This document shows positions 55,111 through 62,677 of a stretch of 64,000 bases of DNA, one piece after another. The first letter of the stretch is position 1. Every line of letters starts with the position of its first letter. The translations under genes were made by a program, and so were the position numbers. A model generated the notes under the pieces. The model was not told the DNA's origin, searched no databases, and saw only the letters and a program-made list of their open reading frames with translations. Where the stretch lies: contig NZ_SLWR01000002.1 in the NCBI RefSeq assembly GCF_004345665.1, forward strand, positions 682,001 to 746,000, given 5' to 3'. Source of the stretch: Kribbella antiqua. GTDB taxonomy: Bacteria; Actinomycetota; Actinomycetes; Propionibacteriales; Kribbellaceae.

Positions 55111-57264
55111 ATGTTCGAAGGAGATCTGACCTCGCTGTCGACGGCCGACCTACTCGAGTCCGCCGCCGACCACCGCGCCGCCGCCAACCGGCTCGATGCG
55201 CGGCTCCTCGAACACGCCCAGCTCTACGCCGACCGCTTCCACCCCGACAACTGCCCGGTCCGCCCCGGACGGAAGTCGACCGGGGGCCGTGAACGCGCGA
55301 TCGTGCTCGGCGGCGACGGCTGCCCCGAGATCGCCGAGTTCGCCCCCGCCGAGTTCGCCGTGGTGGTCGGGGTGTCCACCGGCGTCGCGACCCGGTTGAT
55401 CGGCGAGGCCCTCGCACTGCGGCACCGGTTCCCCTTCACCTGGGCCAAGGTGCAAGCCGGCGAAGCGACCCCATGGAAAGCCCGCCAGATCGCCGCCGCC
55501 TGCCTGAAACTGTCCGCAGAGGCCGCCCGCTCCGTCGACAAACGCGTCGCCGGCATCGTCGACACCCTCACCCCGTACCGGCTGGACAAAATCGTCACTG
55601 CTGCCCGGTTCCACGCCGACGCCGCAGCCGCACGCGCCGAGGCCGAACAGAAGGCCCGCGAACGCGGCGTCTTCGTCGCCCGCGGCAACGACCACGGCAC
55701 CACCACCATCTACATCCGCACCTCCACCGGCAACGCCAAACGCTACGACGCCACCATCGCCGGCATCGCCGAGGCCCTGAAGGTCTTCGGCGACACCCGC
55801 TCCCTCAACGCCCGCCGCGCGGAGGCGGTCGGCATCATCGCCGACCCCCGCTACACCGAAGAACTCCTCCTCCAAGCCCAACACCACCACCGCACCCACC
55901 CCACCCACGCCGAGGACAAGGGCCAGGCCGAGCCCGGCGCTGCCGCGAGCGGCGACGCCCCCGTCACCCTGCCGGAGAAGGGCCTGTCCGCCGCCGCATC
56001 CACTCCGACGCCCGCATCCACCAGCTCCGCGCCCCCGGCAACCAACTCCGCCACTCCGGGTGACAGCCCCGCCGAGCCTGGCGCTGCCGCGAGCGGCGAC
56101 GATCCCACCACCACGCCCGAGGACGTCCCCTCCGCCACCGCATCCACCCCGGCGCCCCCGGCCACCAACCCCACCGCCCCGAACCAAAGCCCCGCCAAGC
56201 CCGGTGCTGCCGCGAGCGGCGACGACCCCATCCGCGCACCCGAAGACGGCCCGTTCGCCGCCGCATCCACCCCCGTGCCCCCGGCAACCAACACAGGTTG
56301 CGGCGTCAGCGCTGGATCGAGCGGTGAGGATCTGCTGGCCGACTGGGGGAGCCTGTGGTGCGAGCCCGGCCCGTTCGACGAGGCCGACCGCGACGCCCCT
56401 CACCCCAGCCAGACTGACCTGCCCGACCCGCTCGACGCACCCTGCCTGATCCTCGAGCCCTGGGACGACCCTGGCGGCGGCCCTACCGATGACACGGGTG
56501 AGCCGATGGACCCGGCGGCGTGGCGTGCCCTGCACGCGCGGCTCGCCCAAATCAAGCACGACGCCCACACCACCCCGCGCACACCTCGCGCTGCCGGGCA
56601 CCGCCCTGGAGGCCCCGGCGCCACGGACCGCAGCCCCATGCCCGCCGACGGCACCCCCATGCCCTCCGGCGGGACACCCATGTCCTCTGATGGGACCGCC
56701 GTGTCCTCGAGCGCTCAGGGCGTCGGGGGTCGCGCGGGTGGTGGACGACTGCAGCCGGGAAAGACCGAGATCTACATCCACCTCACCGACCACACCCTCG
56801 CCACCGGCACCGGCGTGCTGCGGGTCGAGGGGCTCGGCCCGCACCTGGCCAGTCAGCTCGCCGAGTTGGTCGGGCATGGGCCGTATGTGGTGAAGCCGGT
56901 GATCGATCTCAACGAGCCTGCCAGCGTGGATGCCTACGAGATTCCGGACCGGATCCGGGAGCGGGTCAAGCTGATCCACCCCGCCGAACAGTTCCCCTAC
57001 GGCACCGCGGAGACCACCAACACCACCGACCTGGACCACATCCAGCCCTACGACCCGCTCGGCCCGACCGAGCAGACCGGTACCACCAACCTCGTACCCC
57101 TCACCCGGTACCACCACCGGCTCAAAACCCACGGCCGCTGGAAGGTCCGCCGTCTCGACCCCAAGACCCTGGAATGGACGACACCCCACGGCTTCGTCTT
57201 CCACGTCGACCCCACCGGGACGCATCGCATCCCCAGGCCACAACGAACGCCCGACCCCACCTGA
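55111..57264 (+). CDS. DUF222 / HNH endonuclease (13E12 repeat family)
   Basis: 717 residues. The N-terminal DUF222 domain (residues about 5-260, with WAKVQAGEATPWKARQIAA and TPYRLDKIVTAARFHADAAA) is followed by a low-complexity region with three imperfect PGAAASGD repeats and a GTPM-type repeat, and a C-terminal HNH nuclease (DLDHIQPYDPLGPTEQTGTT with His643, then NLVPLTRYHHRLKTHGRW). These genes occur in many copies in actinobacterial genomes and are treated as a repetitive, possibly mobile family; their function is unknown. It sits in its own orientation between the two halves of the CIS cluster, suggesting later insertion. Confidence 0.88.
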   Translation: MFEGDLTSLSTADLLESAADHRAAANRLDARLLEHAQLYADRFHPDNCPVRPGRKSTGGRERAIVLGGDGCPEIAEFAPAEFAVVVGVSTGVATRLIGEALALRHRFPFTWAKVQAGEATPWKARQIAAACLKLSAEAARSVDKRVAGIVDTLTPYRLDKIVTAARFHADAAAARAEAEQKARERGVFVARGNDHGTTTIYIRTSTGNAKRYDATIAGIAEALKVFGDTRSLNARRAEAVGIIADPRYTEELLLQAQHHHRTHPTHAEDKGQAEPGAAASGDAPVTLPEKGLSAAASTPTPASTSSAPPATNSATPGDSPAEPGAAASGDDPTTTPEDVPSATASTPAPPATNPTAPNQSPAKPGAAASGDDPIRAPEDGPFAAASTPVPPATNTGCGVSAGSSGEDLLADWGSLWCEPGPFDEADRDAPHPSQTDLPDPLDAPCLILEPWDDPGGGPTDDTGEPMDPAAWRALHARLAQIKHDAHTTPRTPRAAGHRPGGPGATDRSPMPADGTPMPSGGTPMSSDGTAVSSSAQGVGGRAGGGRLQPGKTEIYIHLTDHTLATGTGVLRVEGLGPHLASQLAELVGHGPYVVKPVIDLNEPASVDAYEIPDRIRERVKLIHPAEQFPYGTAETTNTTDLDHIQPYDPLGPTEQTGTTNLVPLTRYHHRLKTHGRWKVRRLDPKTLEWTTPHGFVFHVDPTGTHRIPRPQRTPDPT
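55927..56298 (+). repeat. Three imperfect repeats within the HNH gene
   Basis: Units beginning at 55927, 56071 and 56194 share GCTGCCGCGAGCGGCGAC and encode PGAAASGD(A/D)P followed by a PE(K/D) and a Pro/Thr/Ser-rich stretch ending in PPATN. Periods are 144 and 123 bases, so copies have gained or lost parts. They expand the linker between DUF222 and HNH. Confidence 0.7.
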
Positions 57265-57341
57265 GTCAACGCGGTCAAAGCCGCCGTCGTCGATCAAGCC
57301 GCTCCGCGCCATCCCCCGCACTCAACCTCTGCCGCAACAAG

Positions 57342-57779
57342 TTAGGCGCCGGTGTCGATGAAGCCGTGGTGGGCGATCTCGATGGTTTCGGTGAGTACGT
57401 CGGCGGGGCCTTTGGCGAAGGTGGGGCCGGACCAGCGGACGGGGATGACGTCGATCAGGCCCCAGCGGGCGACGACGGTGCCGTCGCTTGTCATGGCGGT
57501 GATCTGGCCGGTGTGACGCTTGACGCCGGCAGCGAGGCTGGAGATCCAGCGGGCTACGCGTTCGGTGTCCTTCGTCAGTGGGCGAGTGAGCTTGATGTTC
57601 GGGAACTTCAGGCGGGACGGGATCTGCACGACGTACCCGTTGTTCCCGCCCTCCGACCGCTGCTCCACGACCACCTCGCAGCCGAGCCCCTCGCAGCTGA
57701 TGAACATGCCGAGGTCGACCTCGTCCACATGCACCATGAACCGCACCCCGACAGCCGGCATCAGGTCAGTCCCACTCAT
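57342..57779 (-). CDS. Second CIS tail tube-like protein (gp19 family)
   Basis: 145 residues from ATG at 57779 (GAGG upstream; a GTG at 57785 is possible). It has the T4 gp19-like pattern VGVRFMVHVDEVDLGMFISCEGLG, LTRPLTKDTERVARWISSLA and ends IEIAHHGFIDTGA. It is distinct from the main tube at 60560-61009 and more likely forms a tube initiator or terminator ring at one end. It is the last gene of the right-hand operon, beside the HNH gene. Confidence 0.85.
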   Translation of the reverse strand: MSGTDLMPAVGVRFMVHVDEVDLGMFISCEGLGCEVVVEQRSEGGNNGYVVQIPSRLKFPNIKLTRPLTKDTERVARWISSLAAGVKRHTGQITAMTSDGTVVARWGLIDVIPVRWSGPTFAKGPADVLTETIEIAHHGFIDTGA

Positions 57780-57786
57780 CTCCACC

Positions 57787-59955
57787 TCACCAGGTCCGGT
57801 CCATCAACGTGCCAGTACGGTCGCGTTCGGCCAGCAACTCCGACCGCAACCGCCGAGCAATCGGCTCATACAACCGCCTCGCCAGCCCATCCACGTCCGC
57901 CGCCGACATTGCGCTAGCTGTTGGCGCTCCACCGCTGCTGGCTTGCGCACCCGCGCCGGTACCAGCCGCTGTGCTGCTGGCGGCGCTTGCGCTTGCTCCG
58001 CTTGAGGCGATGCTCACCACTCCCCCGCCCGTGACACCTGCCGAAGCGTCAGGTGCTGGAATTGCGACGGAGGTGGAGCCCTCGCTCGCGGAGGACGGGG
58101 CAGTCACACTCTCGACCATGGTTGTGGCAACCAGCCCGTTGGCCTGCTGTACGGCGGCTTGCGCGGCCGGCTGTCTAGCGACCGCCAACGTCCGGCCAAT
58201 GTCTCCAACCGCCCCGTCCGCGCTCGTCAGACCGCCGAGCCCGGCAGTCGAGAGGTCGGATAGACCGAGGACGCTGGGGACGCCGAGGGCTGCAAGGGCG
58301 GGTGTGCCCCTGGCTGCTGCGGCGGGAAGGCCAGCAGCTGCCAGACCAGGCGCTGCTGGCAGACCGCCGACGCCCGAGAGTGCGGGGGCTGCTGGCACGG
58401 CGGAGGCGCCGGGGGTAGCCACGCCGGGTAGACCTGCAAGGGCAGGCAGACCTGCGGGCGCGGCGGATGGGCCGTGGGTGGCGAGGGCGGGCAGTCCTGC
58501 GACGGTGGGCAGGCCAGCGGTGCCCAAACCTGCGGTGGGTTGGCCGGAGGCGCCCAAACCTGCGGTGGGGTGGCCGGAGGCGCCCAAACCTGCGGTGGGT
58601 TGGCCGGGGGCGCCTAAGCCGGCGCTGGGCAAGCCGCCAGCAGGTGTGCGGGCGCTGGCGCCGGGCGGGGATGCTACGGCGATTCCTCTGTTGGTACGGG
58701 AGGTGCGAGATGCGCTGGAGTTGACGGCAGGTGTCGAGGTTGGGCCGGATGGGTCGGTTGGGTGGGGTGGGAGGTAGGTGACTGGCTGGGCCGGGAGTGC
58801 TTGGGTGCCTGCCGGTGGCGGGGGTAGGAGCTCGCTGACCTGAGGCGTCAGGGGGCGGGCGCCGAGGAGTGAGACGGTGGATCCGGTCGCGGGAGGTTGG
58901 ACGATCTCGTTGAAGGCGCCGGCTACCACTGGTGCGGCGTCGAGAATCTCGTTGCTGTGGGCAACGGAATCGCGGTGGGCGTTGGCGAGGTTGAGGTTGG
59001 GCAACGCGGTGGTGTGCGAGGTCGCGACAGGCATCCCGGGCAGCGCGGTGGTGTGTTCGGGTGACGGCGTGATAGGCGTCCCGGGCAGCGCTGCCGTGAT
59101 TGCATCGAGGGCCTGGGTTGGGATTGGGCCGGTGAGGGGGGCGCCGAGGCCGGCCCGGCGGCGGGAGAGACCGGCAGGCGCTCCTGCCGGGGCCGCCGGA
59201 CCGGCTGATTGCGATGGCGCCTGGACTACCGGGAGGTCTGTCGCGGTCTCGACCGCACTGGCAGCTGTGGTGGCGGCCTGCGCGGTGGAACCAACTGCGG
59301 TGGTGCTCAGTGCGTCGCGCAACGTCGGTACGTTGAGTGGGCGACGGGTGTCCGCGGGAGTGGCGGCCGTGACCTGGCTTCGGCCAGGTGCAGCAGCTGT
59401 TGCTAGAGGCAACGAGGAACCCGGTGCGGAGCCAAGCACAGGTGCGTTCGTAAGTCCGGGGGATATTGGACCGCGACCCGCTGAAAGCACGTCGGCAAAG
59501 GTAGGTTCGGTGCCAAGCGCAGCGATTGCAGCCGCGGAAGCTCCTCCCGCCAGGGAAGGCTCAGTCGCCGAGGAGCTTGCTGAGGCTGAGGATGCAGGCG
59601 TGGAAGTCCTGCCGCCGAAGGCGTTGCGGACTGCTTGAAGGACACGATTCACCGGCCCTCCGCGTGGTGGGCCGGCATGTGACGACCCGCCGTCGCCGTC
59701 CCCCGAGGCGCTCCCGTCGGTCGTGCTGCCGTCGGCCGCCAAGTCGCCGTACGAGCGGACGTCCATGCGGGCGTCGTGGGACCAGCTTTGAGGGCGGCCG
59801 GGGGTGACGATGTTGCGGAGGAGGCCTGTGGGGGCGGTGGGATCGACTTGGTGGGAGAGGTTGCCGGTGAAGGTTGGGGTGCGCCAGGACGGGATCCAGT
59901 CGCCGCTGGGTGGGCGGAGAGTTGACGGGGGCGAGTCCAGAGCGAGGCCGGTCAT
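57787..59955 (-). CDS. Large Ala/Pro/Gly-rich CIS protein, candidate tape measure or disordered scaffold
   Basis: 722 residues. The N-terminal 70 residues (SGDWIPSWRTPTFTGNLSH and the RNIVTPGRPQSWSHDARMD segment) look folded; the middle of about 580 residues is low-complexity and includes decapeptide repeats of the form AGLGASGQPT; the last 40 residues form a conserved-looking helix VDGLARRLYEPIARRLRSEL then LLAERDR. Similar long disordered proteins with this C-terminal motif occur in Streptomyces CIS clusters. The position between the tube module and tube 2 fits a tape measure, but no hydrophobic tape-measure helices are seen. ATG at 59955 directly follows the upstream stop. Confidence 0.65.
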   Translation of the reverse strand: MTGLALDSPPSTLRPPSGDWIPSWRTPTFTGNLSHQVDPTAPTGLLRNIVTPGRPQSWSHDARMDVRSYGDLAADGSTTDGSASGDGDGGSSHAGPPRGGPVNRVLQAVRNAFGGRTSTPASSASASSSATEPSLAGGASAAAIAALGTEPTFADVLSAGRGPISPGLTNAPVLGSAPGSSLPLATAAAPGRSQVTAATPADTRRPLNVPTLRDALSTTAVGSTAQAATTAASAVETATDLPVVQAPSQSAGPAAPAGAPAGLSRRRAGLGAPLTGPIPTQALDAITAALPGTPITPSPEHTTALPGMPVATSHTTALPNLNLANAHRDSVAHSNEILDAAPVVAGAFNEIVQPPATGSTVSLLGARPLTPQVSELLPPPPAGTQALPAQPVTYLPPHPTDPSGPTSTPAVNSSASRTSRTNRGIAVASPPGASARTPAGGLPSAGLGAPGQPTAGLGASGHPTAGLGASGQPTAGLGTAGLPTVAGLPALATHGPSAAPAGLPALAGLPGVATPGASAVPAAPALSGVGGLPAAPGLAAAGLPAAAARGTPALAALGVPSVLGLSDLSTAGLGGLTSADGAVGDIGRTLAVARQPAAQAAVQQANGLVATTMVESVTAPSSASEGSTSVAIPAPDASAGVTGGGVVSIASSGASASAASSTAAGTGAGAQASSGGAPTASAMSAADVDGLARRLYEPIARRLRSELLAERDRTGTLMDRTW
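58522..58611 (-). repeat. 30-bp tandem repeat (three close copies)
   Basis: Units at 58522-58551, 58552-58581 and 58582-58611 differ by one to three bases and encode the decapeptide AGLGASGQPT (with AGLGASGHPT as a variant); diverged copies flank them. In frame, so copy number changes only protein length. A likely variable-number site between strains. Confidence 0.75.
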
Positions 59956-60114
59956 TCAGTCCCCCTCGGTGATGCGGCGGTTGATGTTGGAGATCTCGGC
60001 CACGAAGCGCTGGCGGGCAGGGTGTTCGAGGTCGAGGATGTCGTCCAGGCGCCAGTGGAAGTGGTAGGCGACGTACGCGATCTCCTCGTGCAGGCGGCCG
60101 GTCGCGTACGTCAG
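59956..60114 (-). CDS. DUF6760-type small CIS protein, probable CTG start
   Basis: 52 residues (M)TYATGRLHEEIAYVAYHFHW, then LDDILDLEHPARQRFVAEI, matching the small protein found in actinobacterial CIS operons (DUF6760). No ATG, GTG or TTG occurs near the expected start. CTG at 60114 gives exactly the usual N-terminus, overlaps the preceding stop as CTGA and has GGGGGA 3 bases upstream. A TTG at 60174 would add 20 residues unlike the family. Function unknown; perhaps a tail assembly factor. Confidence 0.75.
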   Translation of the reverse strand: MTYATGRLHEEIAYVAYHFHWRLDDILDLEHPARQRFVAEISNINRRITEGD

Positions 60115-60560
60115 GATTCCCCCAGGCGCCCACCGGCGATGTCGACCGCGAACGCCTGCTCGCAGGACGGGCAAGTGACCGAGGCGCGCGTGTGACCCTC
60201 GGAGTTGATCCGCCGGTACAGGTCCTGCAGGAAGGCGACGTCGGAGGCGAACATGTTCTCCACCACCTGTGCGTCGATCCGCGACAGGTCGCCGAGCCGG
60301 GTGATCACCCGGGCCAGCAGCACCACGGTCGTGAACGCCGGATTCTCTTGTACGCGCGCGTCGTACAGCGGCAGGAGTTCGTCCCGGGCCGTTGCCAGCC
60401 GCATCGTTCCGGCCTTGTGTACGACGCCGTCCGCGTCGACGAAGCCACGCGGCAACTCGAAGTCGAACTCGGTCCGCATGACCGGGGCAGGAGCCTGAAC
60501 GGACGCCGGCTCGGACGAAGGAGCGTCCGCGACCAGCGCCGTACTGTGCGAGCGACGCAT
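60111..60560 (-). CDS. Phage tail assembly-like CIS protein
   Basis: 149 residues. A 30-residue Ser/Ala-rich N-terminus precedes FDFELPRGFVDADGVVHKAGTMRLATA, then a helical part PAFTTVVLLARVITRLGDLS and a Cys pair CPSCEQAF near the end. It resembles T4 gp26/gp41-like tail assembly or baseplate proteins found after tube genes in CIS. ATG at 60560 overlaps the tube stop (TGATG). Confidence 0.72.
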   Translation of the reverse strand: MRRSHSTALVADAPSSEPASVQAPAPVMRTEFDFELPRGFVDADGVVHKAGTMRLATARDELLPLYDARVQENPAFTTVVLLARVITRLGDLSRIDAQVVENMFASDVAFLQDLYRRINSEGHTRASVTCPSCEQAFAVDIAGGRLGES

Positions 60561-61009
60561 CACGCGTACTCCATCTCGTCCCAGCACACGGTGAACTTCT
60601 CGGTCAGTGCCTCGGTCGAGCCGGCCTTCAGCGTGCCGCCGAGTTCGACGTCCTTGATCCAGCAGTTGCGGAAGTTGAGCCGCTTGAGCGGCTGGCCGTC
60701 GGAGGTGTAGATGCACACCTCGGCGGTCTTCCGGGCGCCCTTGATGTCGCCCTCCATCACGGACTTCAGCCAGTCGGTCACGGTCTTGGAGTCGGTCAGG
60801 CCGCGGGTGATGGTGAACTGGCCCGGCTTGCCCTTGCCCATCACCTGGCGGGCGACGAACTTTCCTTCCCTCGACTGCTCCGAGAAGCTGATCATGTCGA
60901 CCTCGGCCTTGAGGCCGGACACCTCCATCACGTACGGCACCTCGACCCCGTCGATCGAGACGCTGAACGAGTACGCGGTCGCCATGTCCATGGCGTCGGC
61001 GAGGGGCAT
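60560..61009 (-). CDS. CIS inner tube protein (gp19 family)
   Basis: 149 residues. MATAYSFSVSIDGVEVPYVMEVSGL, then VDMISFSEQSREGKFVARQVMG, ITRGLTDSKTVTDWLKSV and NCWIKDVELGGTLKAGSTEAL are the standard tail-tube pattern. Hexameric rings of it stack to make the Hcp-like tube inside the sheath. It lies 27 bases downstream of the sheath gene. Confidence 0.93.
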   Translation of the reverse strand: MPLADAMDMATAYSFSVSIDGVEVPYVMEVSGLKAEVDMISFSEQSREGKFVARQVMGKGKPGQFTITRGLTDSKTVTDWLKSVMEGDIKGARKTAEVCIYTSDGQPLKRLNFRNCWIKDVELGGTLKAGSTEALTEKFTVCWDEMEYA

Positions 61010-61036
61010 CGGAATCTCCCTTTCCTAGAGTTACTA

Positions 61037-62575
61037 CTACTCGGCGACCGTGCTGGTGCCGCCGGAGAACTGCGACAGCTGGAACACCACGAACTCGGCC
61101 GGCTTCACCGGTGCGATACCGATCTGGCACCTGACCTGGCCGGCGTCGATCGCCTCGGCCGGGTTGGTCTCGCGGTCGCACTTGACGAAGAACGCCTCGT
61201 CCGGGGTCAGCCCGAACAGCGCGCCCTTGCGCCACTCGTTCACCAGGAAGGCGCTGATCGTACGGCGGATCCGCGCCCACAACGCATCGTCGTTCGGCTC
61301 GAAGACCACCCACTGAGTGCCGCCCAAGATCGACTCCTCCATGTAGTTGAAGAGCCGTCGTACGTTCACGTACCGCCAGGCCGGGTCGGACGAGAGCGTA
61401 CGGGCGCCCCAGATCCGGATGCCGCGACCGGGGAACGAGCGCAGGCAGTTGACGCCGATCGGGTTCAGCAGGTCGTGCTCGGCCTTGGTGATCGTGGTTT
61501 CGAGCGCGATCGCGCCGCGGACGACTTCGTTCGCCGGGGCCTTGTGGACGCCGCGGGTCTCGTCGGTGCGGGCCCAGATGCCGGCGGCGTGACCGGACGG
61601 CGGGACCAGGATGTTGCGGCCGGTGGCTGGGTCGAAGGTCTTCGCCCAGGGCCAGTACAGAGTCGCGTACTTCGAGTCGTAGCCGGCCTGGTTCTGCCGC
61701 CAGTCCTTGATCTGCTGGGCGTTCAGCCCGGGCGGCGGGTCGAGCACGGCCATCCGGTTGCCCATCAGCTCGCAGTGCGAGATGACCGCCTGCTGGACCG
61801 AGTGCACGGTCTCCAGGTCGATCGCGCCGCGCTGGTACGCGCTCATCAGGTCGGGCACCGAGACGATCGTCACGTCCTCGATCGCCTCCAGGCCGGAGAA
61901 CCCGGTCCGCTCGGCGACGTCACCGACGTAGTCGGATGCGCCGACGCCCTCGACGGCAACCGGCGGTGCGACCAGCGACTTCTTGCCCTTGGCAACAGCC
62001 TCCACCGCAGCGGACGGCGCCAGCTCCTCGAGCTTCACCAGCTTGGACTTGGCGTTCACCACGGTGGCCGCGTTGCTGGCCTTGTCCGCACGCCGATCCG
62101 GTACGACGGGATCGTACTCCTCGGTCGGTCGTCCACCCGCGCGTACGGTCAGCTTGATCGCGCCCTCCGGCGGGTTCTCCGCGCCGCTGTCGGAGACCTC
62201 CACGGTGACGTCCGGAGACTTGCCGTTGGAGCTCTCGATCGCGGTCACCTTGTAGTGCCCGAGCGTGGTCTGCGGCCGGCCTGCCGGAAGCTCCTTGGGA
62301 GCATCCGTGGCGTCGCCGCCGATCCGGACGATGTACGCCGCTGAGCCGCCGTTCTGGATGTAGCCGAAAACGGCGTGCGCGAGGTACGAGCCCTCGACGA
62401 AGTCGCCGAAGGTCTGGGTGAACTGGGTCCAGTTGGTGATCAGGGTCGGGGTGTTCAGCGGGCCCTTCTCCGCGAAGCCGACGAACGCGGCGACCGCGGT
62501 GCCGACGCCTTCGATCGGCCGCTGCCCGGCCTCCACCTCCTCGACGTAGACACCGGGCGACAGGTACGTCGGCAT
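61037..62575 (-). CDS. CIS contractile sheath protein
   Basis: 512 residues. The N-terminus MPTYLSPGVYVEEVEAGQRPIEGVGTA is typical of sheath subunits; the C-terminal domain contains GVNCLRSFPGRGIRIWGARTLSSDPAWRYVNVRRL and QIGIAPVKPAEFVVF. Contraction of the sheath drives the tube out. ATG at 62575 has GGAAGGAG 6 bases upstream; the frame to 62677 is not coding. The only sheath gene in the window. Confidence 0.95.
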   Translation of the reverse strand: MPTYLSPGVYVEEVEAGQRPIEGVGTAVAAFVGFAEKGPLNTPTLITNWTQFTQTFGDFVEGSYLAHAVFGYIQNGGSAAYIVRIGGDATDAPKELPAGRPQTTLGHYKVTAIESSNGKSPDVTVEVSDSGAENPPEGAIKLTVRAGGRPTEEYDPVVPDRRADKASNAATVVNAKSKLVKLEELAPSAAVEAVAKGKKSLVAPPVAVEGVGASDYVGDVAERTGFSGLEAIEDVTIVSVPDLMSAYQRGAIDLETVHSVQQAVISHCELMGNRMAVLDPPPGLNAQQIKDWRQNQAGYDSKYATLYWPWAKTFDPATGRNILVPPSGHAAGIWARTDETRGVHKAPANEVVRGAIALETTITKAEHDLLNPIGVNCLRSFPGRGIRIWGARTLSSDPAWRYVNVRRLFNYMEESILGGTQWVVFEPNDDALWARIRRTISAFLVNEWRKGALFGLTPDEAFFVKCDRETNPAEAIDAGQVRCQIGIAPVKPAEFVVFQLSQFSGGTSTVAE

Positions 62576-62677
62576 GGTCACTCCTTCCAGCTGGTCTGCT
62601 CTCGGAACAAGCGTCGCGGTCGCGCCCCTCCCCCGGTACGTCCGCGCGGACGCGGCGAAGGGAAACAAGCGGTGCAC

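Noticed and set aside
55111..57264. Group I/II intron or intein homing endonuclease
   Set aside because: The HNH domain is joined to DUF222 in a freestanding gene with its own start; no intron or intein boundaries are present.
58522..58611. 30-bp repeats as a CRISPR array
   Set aside because: Copies are contiguous with no spacers, in frame with a gene, and no cas genes are present.
57809..58777. A 322-codon Ala/Pro-rich open frame opposite the large CIS protein
   Set aside because: Low-complexity GC-rich antisense shadow; the minus-strand frame has folded ends, operon spacing and a conserved C-terminus.
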